From contig NZ_MBTA01000025.1 of the NCBI RefSeq assembly GCF_003609575.1, positions 186,001 to 250,000 on the forward strand: a stretch of DNA of 64,000 bases, written 5' to 3'. Each line of letters starts with the position of its first letter. Position 1 is the stretch's first letter. Positions 51,549-59,368 of the stretch are shown in pieces. The notes below the pieces were generated by a model. It was not told the origin of the DNA. It did not search any database and saw nothing but the letters and a program-made list of their open reading frames with translations. The translations under genes were made by a program, and so were the position numbers. Source of the DNA: Pelobium manganitolerans (GTDB lineage Bacteria > Bacteroidota > Bacteroidia > Sphingobacteriales > Sphingobacteriaceae).

Positions 51549-52577
51549 CTAATTGCTATGGATTTTTCCCTTCGTGAATTCAATACAAAGTTTGAAGGCT
51601 GCTTGGGTTTTGGTTAACCCTGTTCCGAAATGCACTGATTTTAATTTACATTCTTCGTTCTTGTACTGTTTTACGTTCTGAAAGTAGCCTGTAATTGCGT
51701 TGTAAGCTCCAAATAATGTTCCTTTTGTTGTCGCCGTTTGCTGGCTAGGGCTCGTAAAAGCATATTCACATACATTTTGACAAACGTTGTTAAAATATGT
51801 TGAATGCTCGTCTTCTTTGCCTGCTAACACATTTTGAAGCACTTCTTTGGACGGGGCCATTGCCTTTTGCACGAGTTTTAAAACCTCCTTATCAGAGATT
51901 CGAACCTTAGCCCATTTGTTAAAAATGTCTGTTAGCTCTGTGGCTAAACTGTTAGAAATGCCCATTATTTTGTGAGCCTGTTTTAGCTTGTCCTGAGCGC
52001 TTTGCGTATGTCGGATTTTGATACAATTGCTCATATTGGCTATGGCAGCATTTAACGTATTGTTGCAAACTATTCGAACCGGTGTAAAGGCAGCCGTAAT
52101 ACTTCCGGAACCATCGTGCGAGGTGGTCAGGAAAAGGTACTTTTCTATTAAATCATCGTAACCTACCCGAATATAATCAGGTAGCTTTGCGGTAATAAAA
52201 ATGCGTTCTCCTTTCCCTAGTGCTCCGGCTGTCTCGTATAAAATACCTTCTTTACCATCCACAATAGAATCGAAAAAAGAAAAGGCATCGCGGTTCTGCA
52301 CCACCTCATACTCATTGCCTAGCTTGTCACCTAAAACCTCGTGATTGTCTAAACGGTAAGTGAAAAATGAGTTTGCTGAGACTTTTATGCCTCCATCTGG
52401 AAACCGATGCAAATTTGGCGCTTTGATTACTTCAAAATCTAGTCCGGCATATTTTATCGCTTCGGAACTGGTTGGGTAGTCTGAAACGATCTGACCTAAA
52501 TTATGCCAGGCTTTTTCTTTTACAGAAAAAAAGCTGTGTTGCCCTGTTTCTTCGTTGAAATTTATGTTGTGTGCCAT
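51549..52577 (-). CDS. DUF932 phage/plasmid-like protein
   Basis: 342 aa of the DUF932 (TIGR03299-like) family found on plasmids, phages and mobile elements. Visible conserved blocks: FFSVKEKAWHNLGQIVSDYP at the N-terminus, ETAGALGKGERIFITAKLP in the middle, and SHDGSGSITAAFTPVRIVCN. Function unknown; some members lie near plasmid replication or anti-restriction genes. The start is 1 base after the stop of the 59 aa gene at 52579, so it is translationally coupled. Confidence 0.88.
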   Translation of the reverse strand: MAHNINFNEETGQHSFFSVKEKAWHNLGQIVSDYPTSSEAIKYAGLDFEVIKAPNLHRFPDGGIKVSANSFFTYRLDNHEVLGDKLGNEYEVVQNRDAFSFFDSIVDGKEGILYETAGALGKGERIFITAKLPDYIRVGYDDLIEKYLFLTTSHDGSGSITAAFTPVRIVCNNTLNAAIANMSNCIKIRHTQSAQDKLKQAHKIMGISNSLATELTDIFNKWAKVRISDKEVLKLVQKAMAPSKEVLQNVLAGKEDEHSTYFNNVCQNVCEYAFTSPSQQTATTKGTLFGAYNAITGYFQNVKQYKNEECKLKSVHFGTGLTKTQAAFKLCIEFTKGKIHSN

Positions 52578-52578
52578 C

Positions 52579-52758
52579 TTAATGTTTTTTTGGGTTCCTT
52601 ACTCGGGTTAATAGTAATTCAGTTTTTAAGATCTTCACGTTCCGGGTATCTGAAACCATTAGAGCTGCCTCCGTTTCAATCTCGTGAACTGTATCTGAAA
52701 TGTGTTTTAATGACGATTGAACCTCAACCAGTACCATTAAATAGAGTATTTCTTTCAT
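52579..52758 (-). CDS. Small protein (59 aa) coupled to DUF932 gene
   Basis: From an ATG at 52758 the frame reads MKEILYLMVLVEVQSSLKHI, then a helix rich in charged residues, ending TRVRNPKKH. The stop is separated from the DUF932 ATG by one base, and its own start is 3 bases after the stop of the next small gene. This tight packing, more than the sequence, supports it as real. Not recognised. Confidence 0.55.
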   Translation of the reverse strand: MKEILYLMVLVEVQSSLKHISDTVHEIETEAALMVSDTRNVKILKTELLLTRVRNPKKH

Positions 52759-52761
52759 TGT

Positions 52762-52890
52762 TTAGAAGTTATAGAGGTTTAAAAAATCGTTGAACTCTGA
52801 TGAAAATTTTGCAGGGTTTTCTATTGAAAGCTGTTCTGCGTAACCTTGCCAAAATAGTTGGTCTGTTACTTCTATAAATATTTCAATCAT
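52762..52890 (-). CDS. Small protein (42 aa), first of the DUF932 mini-operon
   Basis: ATG at 52890; the product opens MIEIFIEVTDQLFWQGYAEQ and ends NDFLNLYNF. It packs head to tail with the 59 aa gene. Acidic and soluble. Similar tiny genes precede DUF932 genes on other elements as I recall, but I cannot name the family. Confidence 0.5.
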   Translation of the reverse strand: MIEIFIEVTDQLFWQGYAEQLSIENPAKFSSEFNDFLNLYNF

Positions 52891-52920
52891 TTGTAGCTGC
52901 TATTATTTTGTTGGAAAATA

Positions 52921-52940
52921 CTCCCGGCTTTTGCCGGGAG
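52921..52940 (-). terminator. Terminator of the 52950-53474 gene
   Basis: Perfect stem CTCCCGGC / GCCGGGAG with a TTTT loop, 9 bases beyond the stop on the minus strand; the following minus-strand sequence is T-rich. Confidence 0.7.
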
Positions 52941-52949
52941 CGTTGAGGT

Positions 52950-53474
52950 TTAGGACTGGGGAAAAACGATATTTGATTCAATTTCTCCCAATTTTTCAAG
53001 ACAAGCCCTATGAATAAATTCAGCTACAAGCTTTATTAAGCCCGCTGTCTGTGTAATGAATTTTCTACCCTTATCATCACTAATAATTAATTGGCAGCCT
53101 TGGAAATGATTGCTTTCCAGTTCGTCGCCTTCTTCAATTAGGGTAATTTCAAACGCATCTAACTGGTGTATCCGGTTTAACAGGTTATCTCTTTGAATAC
53201 TTCTCCGGTGTAAATCGTCGACTAATTTTAAAGTTGCTTCAAGATTTAAAGCCAGTTTCTTAGGTTGTTCTGCTTCCTGGGGCTTTTGTGTTCCAGCTTT
53301 TAGTTCCGGCTTCACTTCCAGGTTTTGGATGTCCGAAGGTTTTTCCTCCACTTTGGACTTCTCTTGTTGACCGTTAGTTAAAGGCTTTACACTCTGAGAA
53401 GCTGCTTGAATGCTTTCTTCTCTTCTGTCTTCTGCAGGTTGTACCGCTCCGTTGCTTTTTTCTGATACTTTCAT
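52950..53474 (-). CDS. Hypothetical mobile-element protein with disordered N-terminus
   Basis: 174 aa. The first 80 residues are Glu/Lys/Gln-rich and probably disordered (EEKPSDIQNLEVKPELKAGT). The second half is folded: helix LNLEATLKLVDDLHRRSIQR, then FEITLIEEGDELESNHFQGC and a C-terminal helix. Proteins of this build are common on Bacteroidota elements next to DUF932 genes. Function unknown. Confidence 0.65.
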   Translation of the reverse strand: MKVSEKSNGAVQPAEDRREESIQAASQSVKPLTNGQQEKSKVEEKPSDIQNLEVKPELKAGTQKPQEAEQPKKLALNLEATLKLVDDLHRRSIQRDNLLNRIHQLDAFEITLIEEGDELESNHFQGCQLIISDDKGRKFITQTAGLIKLVAEFIHRACLEKLGEIESNIVFPQS

Positions 53475-53943
53475 TTTAGTAGAATTTTAGTAATTAAAAA
53501 TCTGTTATACCAATTCGGCATGCGCCTCATTTGGCTTTTGATAGAGGCAAAAAAATTGAGCGGGGGGCTGGCGAGGCAAGGTTTTGAGGCGAAAAAATAC
53601 TACCCAGAGCGAAGCGTAGGTGTGGAGATTTTTTTGTCCAAACCCGAAGGGCTTGACCTTTTCTGCCGAAGAGGTTTAACTTTGCCTCAGCAAAAGCCAA
53701 AATGAAATCTTTAGGAATAGTTCTTATTATAGTCTGGCATCACTGTTTTTAATAATGGCTGAATGGAATGGGACGGAATGAAGCTATTGTGGATAGTTGT
53801 GGCGTCGATTCAATAACTACAATTCAGGTATATACCGGAACGAGTACCCGAAGGGCGAAAGCTTTTCGAGGAAGGAGAAGTGGTTTCGGTTATGTAATTG
53901 AAGCGTTAGTTCATGACAAGTGGTATAAGCATATTTAAGTCTT
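53475..53943. other. Non-coding stretch with long inverted-repeat element
   Basis: 469 bases without a convincing gene. It contains the inverted-repeat segment 53528-53704. The remaining 240 bases to 53943 show nothing I can name. Confidence 0.5.
53528..53704. repeat. 177-base segment bounded by imperfect inverted repeats
   Basis: The left arm CATTTGGCTTTTG plus AGAGGCAAA (53528-53551) pairs with the right arm TTTGCCTC plus CAAAAGCCAAAATG (53681-53704); about 21 of 24 positions are complementary with one offset. The interior is G/C-rich relative to its surroundings. It could be a miniature inverted-repeat element, a structured RNA or a transfer-related site. No flanking target duplication was evident. 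Confidence 0.6.
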
Positions 53944-54270
53944 TCATCCTGGCATCAGCTTATCTAAATGTTGTTTTCCATAGTCCTCTAATGTTTGGAT
54001 TATGGACTCTGTAAGGGTTTGGAGATTTGTAACTATATCTTTCTCTGCCGCATACTTCCTATTAGACTTCACGAAGTCGTGGCTCTTAAGCAGTTGTTTG
54101 ATAAGTTCGTTGGTATGCTCGTTCTGTAGGAATGGCGGAAGGTGACCGACAACGTTGTTAGTCAAAGCAAAAAGGCTTTCTAAGTTCCTGTTATTTCCGT
54201 TAAATCCAAGGAAAAGGTTGATGGCGCCCCGGCAGGCAAGTTCCATGGCTTGGTGGAGCATGAATGCCAT
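53944..54270 (-). pseudogene. HEPN-like domain fragment
   Basis: 108 codons from the first ATG, but the frame is open further upstream to about 54335 without a start (KEGLGIDRFIHEDYNLMAF). The sequence DYNLMAFMLHQAMELACRGA, with a later SHDFVKSNRKY, resembles the C-terminal half of HEPN domains that follow nucleotidyltransferase domains in Bacteroidota. The nucleotidyltransferase part is missing, and the upstream end runs into the truncated mobC gene at 54296. I interpret it as the 3' remnant left by a deletion; it might still be translated from 54270. Confidence 0.45.
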
Positions 54271-54295
54271 TAAATTATAATCCTCGTGAATAAAT

Positions 54296-54871
54296 CTATC
54301 TATTCCTAATCCTTCCTTTATAGTAGTACCTGGCCGGAAGGTTTATAGAATATTCATTTTCGAGTTTTCTTTCTTCTTGCGGAAAGGTTTCGTTCTCCTT
54401 GTTAAATACATCGTTGGCAAGATTGTATTTCAGGAGTCTTGATAGACGAGTGCCACTTGACAGAATCAGAATATATCCTACTGAGGTGCAAGATATATAG
54501 AGATATGTTATAGTTATAGGCCTAACTTTTAAGATAAAAAGTAAGGAGCTTATACTATAAAGCAGTAAGCCTATAACTGAATAGGTCAGCAAGGATCTAA
54601 CATCTGACTTTTCATCCTTTCTGCCTTTAGCACCACACAAAGAAATCAGCAGCAACAATATGCTGCCAATTTTCGCAGACGATATGGAATTAAAAATTTT
54701 CATTCGCGATAACACTATCAGCATTCGATCTGTAACAGGCCACGAAAGTCCATTGTCTCTAAACACTAAGTAGCAGGTTAAGTAAAAGTGGATGACGAGA
54801 ATAGCTACCGAAAGCATCCTTGTAAAGTCGATAATTTTGCGTAACCCTTGTTCATTTTCTCCGGTTCCCAT
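54296..54871 (-). pseudogene. mobC: MobC/TraG-type coupling protein, truncated before the ATPase domain
   Basis: 191 aa with four membrane segments, starting MGTGENEQGLRKIIDFTRML and ending with the membrane-to-cytosol transition NKENETFPQEERKLENEYSI followed by NLPARYYYKGRIRNR. This matches the N-terminus of the roughly 670 aa Bacteroidota type IV coupling protein, in which a Walker A motif (GLL--G-PG-GKS) should follow about 20 residues later. Here a stop comes immediately and the next bases belong to a HEPN-like fragment, so the ATPase domain has been deleted. Without it the element should not transfer using its own coupling protein. Confidence 0.75.
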
Positions 54872-54878
54872 GGCTTTT

Positions 54879-56141
54879 TTATTTTGATAGTCGTTTCCTC
54901 TTTTTCTTTCGTCTGTTTTGCAACACGCTTCTCATGGTTGAGACCTCTGAATAATCTGGTTGTAATAGACCCTCAATCAGACTCTTGTTGGAATTTTGAT
55001 TTATAGGGGCCTGAGGACTAAGTGTATTGCTTCCTGAAATGTAACCTGTTGAAGTTGACCGTGAATGTAAACCTTCCCTTGGTGGCAACGTATTTGGTGT
55101 TTCTTGAAAATATTTATTTAGAGCTGCTGCAGTATATTTCTTGCCAAGATCACTTCCATTACATACCACCTTATTAGTATGATCCACGTAGGTGACACCA
55201 TAGAGATAGTTGTTTTCATTACATCTAAATACCACTTGGATTCCTTTATTAATAAGAGCCTGAGAGAATCCTCTAGGACTAGCTTTCGTCATTAATACCC
55301 CATCAATTATTGGTTTCAGTTTCTCAACCAAAGGTTTCCGGAGTTCCTCGTTTTGTTTAAATCTTTCTTCAAGGTTCTTAAGCGTGGGACGCCCGTAAAT
55401 GCTACTAGCCTTTATTGGCACTCCAATCTTATTGCCTTTGTTGTCGACTACCCAGTAAAGAAGTCCTTTGCTAGCAAACATTCTGGAGTCTTTTGCACCC
55501 CTGTCAGCCAGCACATTATAACTCTGTAGTACTGCATTCAGTTCCGGCAAACTTGTAAAACGATACGTTTTAATCACCGCATTTATAGTATTAGTCAAGG
55601 CTCTTTTAGTATCAACTTTACCATATTCAACCTTATTCAGGGCTGAGGAATCAAGTGCTTGGCTTTTAGTGTTTTTGCCTGCTTGTACTAACCCGAATTT
55701 TTCTTCAAGCAGCTGTCTGGCCTCTTCAGATTTGGTACTTCCTAAATTGTGTAAGCTGATCCTTTCGCCTGATGATTTTATGTTTGTGCTTACTATATGA
55801 ACATGGGGATGAGCTGCATCATTGTGCTTGTAAACCAGGTAGGGTTGATTCCCAAAACCGATCCGCTCCATATACTCATTGGCAATCTCCCCCAACAAAT
55901 CGGGAGGCAACCTTTCATTGGTGGAGAAGTTTAGAGAGATGTGGACTGTATTAGTTTTTACCCGTTTATTTCTTAGCGTCAAGTCTTTCAATCTTAGGAG
56001 CTTATCATTGAAATTTAATTGAATAAGATCTTTTGCATAACCACTTTGAAATATTAATTCAGCCTTGCCCTGATGTACCTTATTCTCATTATAATTGAGC
56101 GCTCCGATCAGACTTTTTCCGCTAATAATTTTTGCGACCAT
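54879..56141 (-). CDS. mobB: Relaxase / mobilisation nuclease (MobB)
   Basis: 420 aa. An N-terminal relaxase domain (MOBP-like) starts MVAKIISGKSLIGALNYNEN; its metal-binding histidines are in HNDAAHPHVHIVSTN, and the catalytic tyrosine is probably one of Y18, Y35 or Y91 in the N-terminal 100 residues. The C-terminal half is helical and carries no further recognised domain. It nicks the transfer origin. It overlaps the upstream relaxosome gene by 34 bases and is followed after 7 bases by truncated mobC. Confidence 0.88.
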   Translation of the reverse strand: MVAKIISGKSLIGALNYNENKVHQGKAELIFQSGYAKDLIQLNFNDKLLRLKDLTLRNKRVKTNTVHISLNFSTNERLPPDLLGEIANEYMERIGFGNQPYLVYKHNDAAHPHVHIVSTNIKSSGERISLHNLGSTKSEEARQLLEEKFGLVQAGKNTKSQALDSSALNKVEYGKVDTKRALTNTINAVIKTYRFTSLPELNAVLQSYNVLADRGAKDSRMFASKGLLYWVVDNKGNKIGVPIKASSIYGRPTLKNLEERFKQNEELRKPLVEKLKPIIDGVLMTKASPRGFSQALINKGIQVVFRCNENNYLYGVTYVDHTNKVVCNGSDLGKKYTAAALNKYFQETPNTLPPREGLHSRSTSTGYISGSNTLSPQAPINQNSNKSLIEGLLQPDYSEVSTMRSVLQNRRKKKRKRLSK

Positions 56142-56518
56142 AAATCCGAATAGTTATTGATCCGCTCTTTAATTTGCCTGAGGGAGGGCTCCAATTGATC
56201 TCTCAAAACTTCAAGCATTGATTGCCAATGTTTTGCTTCTGGCATTCCATTTACGCTGTTCAATTTTCTAACCGTTTGGTTGAAGTTGTTTCCGAAAAAA
56301 TTGAGCTCTTTACGTAGTAGAATTAGTTCCTCAAGCGTGTCATCTATGGCTTGATCTCGATGCAAAACTGTTATCGTTTTTTCTAACAAAACGTTCCGGC
56401 CATAGTCGCTTAAATTCCGAAACATCGTCTTCTTACAAGACTGTTTTATATGGGCATACTCGTCTGGCATCAGTCGAATCGTGAACCATATTGTTCGATT
56501 ACTTTGTTCCTTTTTCAT
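56108..56518 (-). CDS. mobA: Relaxosome accessory protein (MobA/MbeC type, ribbon-helix-helix)
   Basis: 136 aa. N-terminal ribbon-helix-helix (RTIWFTIRLMPDEYAHIKQS) followed by the MobC-family helix FRNLSDYGRNVLLEK and ELNFFGNNFNQTVRKLN, the standard signature of plasmid mobilisation relaxosome proteins. It binds the transfer origin and helps the relaxase. A candidate origin lies just upstream (56590-56624). Confidence 0.88.
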   Translation of the reverse strand: MKKEQSNRTIWFTIRLMPDEYAHIKQSCKKTMFRNLSDYGRNVLLEKTITVLHRDQAIDDTLEELILLRKELNFFGNNFNQTVRKLNSVNGMPEAKHWQSMLEVLRDQLEPSLRQIKERINNYSDLWSQKLLAEKV

Positions 56519-56589
56519 TGCCTTATCTTTTTAAAGCTTCGACTTCGGAGAAGATTCAATGGTTTTCCCGACTGACTTCGGAAGGTAGG

Positions 56590-56624
56590 GCAAGATCCGT
56601 TTGTGCCACAAACGTACATCTTGC
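56590..56624. other. Candidate transfer origin (oriT)
   Basis: Nested perfect inverted repeats: outer GCAAGAT (56590-56596) with ATCTTGC (56618-56624), and inner GTTTGT (56599-56604) with ACAAAC (56608-56613) around a 3-base loop. It lies 72 bases upstream of the relaxosome gene in the only non-coding gap of the mob region, the usual place for oriT. The nick site cannot be assigned by eye. Confidence 0.6.
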
Positions 56625-56681
56625 TGACTGCGGCGAAGCGAGGCAGTCTACTTCCAACTCTAAATTTGTTCTTCTCACTTC

Positions 56682-57002
56682 TTAAGTATTTCCTAAAGCA
56701 TGACTGGTTTTCCACTCCTCAAGCCTTCGTGCCTGGTAGTAGTTATAGAGCCAATCAGTCGCAGCAACTTTCCAATTTTTTATTTGTGCCCCTCTGTCAG
56801 TTTTCCAGCCCAATGTTTGTTGCTCCGAATAGAATTCCAACGCTAGTTTCGCCTCACTTTTCTGATCGAAATAAATTAGAATCAAATCGAATTCGGGTGG
56901 CATTTCATAACCAAATCCGGCTTGCAAACTCTTCGCTTTTGAGACAACTTTTTCAGGAGCATTTTCAATTATCCGCCTTCGTTTGGCCTTTCTTTTTTTC
57001 AC
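56682..57002 (-). CDS. Hypothetical basic protein next to HTH gene
   Basis: 106 aa, basic N-terminus (MKKRKAKRRR), C-terminal WKVAATDWLYNYYQARRLEE. The second part resembles the tail of small proteins found beside excisionase-like HTH genes in Bacteroidota elements. It overlaps the upstream HTH gene by 4 bases. It may bind DNA, but no known motif is visible. Confidence 0.65.
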   Translation of the reverse strand: MKKRKAKRRRIIENAPEKVVSKAKSLQAGFGYEMPPEFDLILIYFDQKSEAKLALEFYSEQQTLGWKTDRGAQIKNWKVAATDWLYNYYQARRLEEWKTSHALGNT

Positions 57003-57337
57003 GCTAGTTTCAGTTTTTGGTTGAAGGTGTCAGACTCCATAAGCTGCTGGATTTGTTCCATATCATAGTACGTAACTCCACCTAATTTTTTAAAAGGAAT
57101 CACTCCTTTATCCCTTAAGTATTGAAGCTTTCCAGGTGACAAACGTAGCATCTGTCTAATCTCAAATGCTTTCAACCATTTCTTTTCTTGCTTTGGAGAT
57201 TGATGTGAAAGCAGTTCTTTTATTTCTGCTATTAGTTGTTGTTTAAAATCAATCATGTCCTGAACTGTTAAAAGCTGATCTCTTAAAACAGAACCTCTGG
57301 TCGAAGCTCCACCCATGTTGTTATTAAAGTTTTCCAT
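56999..57337 (-). CDS. Excisionase-like helix-turn-helix protein
   Basis: 112 aa. An N-terminal helix with LTVQDMIDFKQQLIAEIKEL is followed by a MerR/Xis-type winged helix: KKWLKAFEIRQMLRLSPGKL, then GVIPFKKLGGVTYYDMEQIQ. It is the intact relative of the broken gene at 11421-11686. Such proteins regulate excision or mobilisation genes. It heads a minus-strand run into the mob genes. Confidence 0.82.
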   Translation of the reverse strand: MENFNNNMGGASTRGSVLRDQLLTVQDMIDFKQQLIAEIKELLSHQSPKQEKKWLKAFEIRQMLRLSPGKLQYLRDKGVIPFKKLGGVTYYDMEQIQQLMESDTFNQKLKLA

Positions 57338-57668
57338 AGATTGAAGATTTGCTGCTAAGTTCCGGAGAGATAGCTTTCACCTTTCACACCTTGCACCGGA
57401 GTTACGTGTTTTTTTCTTACATCTATAGATAGAATCTTTCCGTTTGTAAAAGCAAAGTTCTCGCACTCAACCACCTGGTCAAGAGCTTTCACGGCATAAA
57501 CTCGCCTTCGTTCCTCCGTCCGATTTATTCCATGTTCTCTTGACAAGTTGTTTCGCTATGAGGAGGGCGGCTTAACAAAAGGAAAGGGGAGGATTACGTA
57601 AATTACTTCGTAGGTAAAAAAAAGTGTGATGTGGTAGTTTACTCTGTAAAGGGTTATATTAGAACTGT
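57338..57668. other. Intergenic region between HTH gene and HExxH gene
   Basis: About 330 bases that probably hold the divergent promoters of the minus-strand mob block and the plus-strand defence block. A 63-codon minus-strand open frame (57355-57546) is present but I found no support for it as a gene. No clear TAnnTTTG box was located. Confidence 0.4.
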
Positions 57669-59039
57669 ATGTCAGACTTAGTTTTAGAACGCCTTAACAA
57701 GATTTCTACTGAAGCGTGGGGCCAATACCTATTAAACAAATTTTTTATAAAGATTCGTACCGGGAAAGAACGAAAAGATGTTCCTTCTTATGATTTTGAG
57801 AATAATACATTTTCTGTAGACGACCAAATGGAATTGCAAAAGCAGAACTTCGTCGCTCTGTTTCATGAATATGTCCATTATGTTCACGAAGTGAGTACGA
57901 TGGTTGGCATCACAACCTTTCATTTCCAGGTCTATAATCGAGGTCTTTTTTCTTCGTATGTTGATGTTCCCAATAGCTCAGGTTACACCAATATAAAAAA
58001 GGAAGATAAAATCAAAATTGATAAGATCTCAACAACAATTGCAGCCTTTCAAGGGCATAATAAGTCTAATGTAGATGGAAGGTTAGTCTTCAACATTAAA
58101 GAAATAGTAATGATTTCGAGAGATTGGAGCATTCCTAATTCTGATGAAACTATTAAATTCAATGTCCCTTTGGTTACTTACGATTATTTAGATAATGGTG
58201 CTGGGGAAATGAAAACGGATTCTTTTTTTTTCGGGAGCTATTTCATTTATGAAGGGTTGGCATTTTTACTGGATCAGGAAGTTGCTTTGCAATTATCCAA
58301 ACCTTTAACTACAGCAAGCCAGGTAGATTCTGAATATAAGGTTCTTGAGATGATAGCACGCAATATTTACCCTGAAATAGATAAGCGCATGATGTTGGAA
58401 ATCGCGTCCTTATCTTTATCATATCTAAACTGCGGTGAGTGGTTTATCATTATGATACATGACCTTGCAACAGCTGATGATAAGGAGCAAAAATTGAACG
58501 AGTTTAAAGCGATTGTTTCAGGTTTGCTTCAGGAGAGATTAGATGACTTGAAAAATACTTTGGCAGAAATTGAAGCAGCCTTTGAAAAAAGACAAGGGTT
58601 ACATGGGGCAGTAAAACATCTTACAGCCACAATGTCGGCTGGTTATCAATTACGTATTGCTAATCCAACCTTTGAGGTCGATATTACATATTCAGGAAAT
58701 CTGAGACTGATGGATACTTACATCCGACTCTGTCCTCTTGTTTATGAATTTACTGACACTGAAACATATATGAGAGATTACGCAGGTAGTTATTTTGATC
58801 CTTTACTAAGTTTTGATCTTGTTACTCTTCTTTGCCATGTTGATTATTATCAGTCCTCTATAGCTAAAGAGGATACTCATGCCTGTCCAGCATTTACGTT
58901 CTGTTCTCATCCAATAAGGCAAAACAAGCCACATCAATGTTGTAGTAAGCCAAGGATGGCATTTGAGGACAGTAACCATTTTGGTTTTTGTAACTACTCT
59001 AGGGCTGTAGCTTATATGAAAGCAACGGACGTTTTGTAG
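57669..59039 (+). CDS. Unknown protein with HExxH metalloprotease-like motif and Cys-rich tail
   Basis: 456 aa, not recognised. Residues about 62-71 read LFHEYVHYVHE, a zinc-protease H-E-x-x-H followed by another His and Glu; a candidate third ligand is the Glu of YEGLAFLLDQE (about 197). The C-terminal 60 residues hold seven or so cysteines plus histidines (CPAFTFCSHP, PHQCCSKPR, FGFCNYS), suggesting a second metal site. No signal peptide or membrane segment, so cytosolic. It sits 330 bases upstream of the Gabija-like pair on the same strand and may be part of that defence locus. The protease call is inference from one motif. Confidence 0.5.
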   Translation: MSDLVLERLNKISTEAWGQYLLNKFFIKIRTGKERKDVPSYDFENNTFSVDDQMELQKQNFVALFHEYVHYVHEVSTMVGITTFHFQVYNRGLFSSYVDVPNSSGYTNIKKEDKIKIDKISTTIAAFQGHNKSNVDGRLVFNIKEIVMISRDWSIPNSDETIKFNVPLVTYDYLDNGAGEMKTDSFFFGSYFIYEGLAFLLDQEVALQLSKPLTTASQVDSEYKVLEMIARNIYPEIDKRMMLEIASLSLSYLNCGEWFIIMIHDLATADDKEQKLNEFKAIVSGLLQERLDDLKNTLAEIEAAFEKRQGLHGAVKHLTATMSAGYQLRIANPTFEVDITYSGNLRLMDTYIRLCPLVYEFTDTETYMRDYAGSYFDPLLSFDLVTLLCHVDYYQSSIAKEDTHACPAFTFCSHPIRQNKPHQCCSKPRMAFEDSNHFGFCNYSRAVAYMKATDVL

Positions 59040-59368
59040 GGTATAGAAGCCGCCATAGCATGTTAAGAACGGGGAAATTTGTAGCGCGCCCTACAGAATG
59101 CGATGCTTTAACCTACTATTCAGGTTTAATTACTTATTTCTCGATGCGCTGGAAATGGTTTTGTTGAATATGTAATAAAGATTTCCTTATAATTTATATA
59201 TGCATTTTCTATTGTGAAATTCTTTCACCATTTTTAGTTATTCCATCAAGGGGGATGCGAAGCTAATTTTGGTAGATCTTCATTATCGCCTATAGCTGTG
59301 AGCTATAGACATAAATGAGCGCTTGAAATTCCAGCTTTGCTAATTAAAATTTCATTATTTATTTTCCT
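59040..59368. other. Intergenic region upstream of Gabija-like genes
   Basis: 329 bases, A/T-rich, no gene seen. It probably contains the promoter of the gajA-like gene. A short inverted repeat, ATAGCTGTGAGCTAT, lies at about 59291-59305. Confidence 0.45.

Noticed and set aside
57355-57546. 63-codon minus-strand open frame
   Set aside because: No family resemblance, no spacing or operon support; treated as non-coding.
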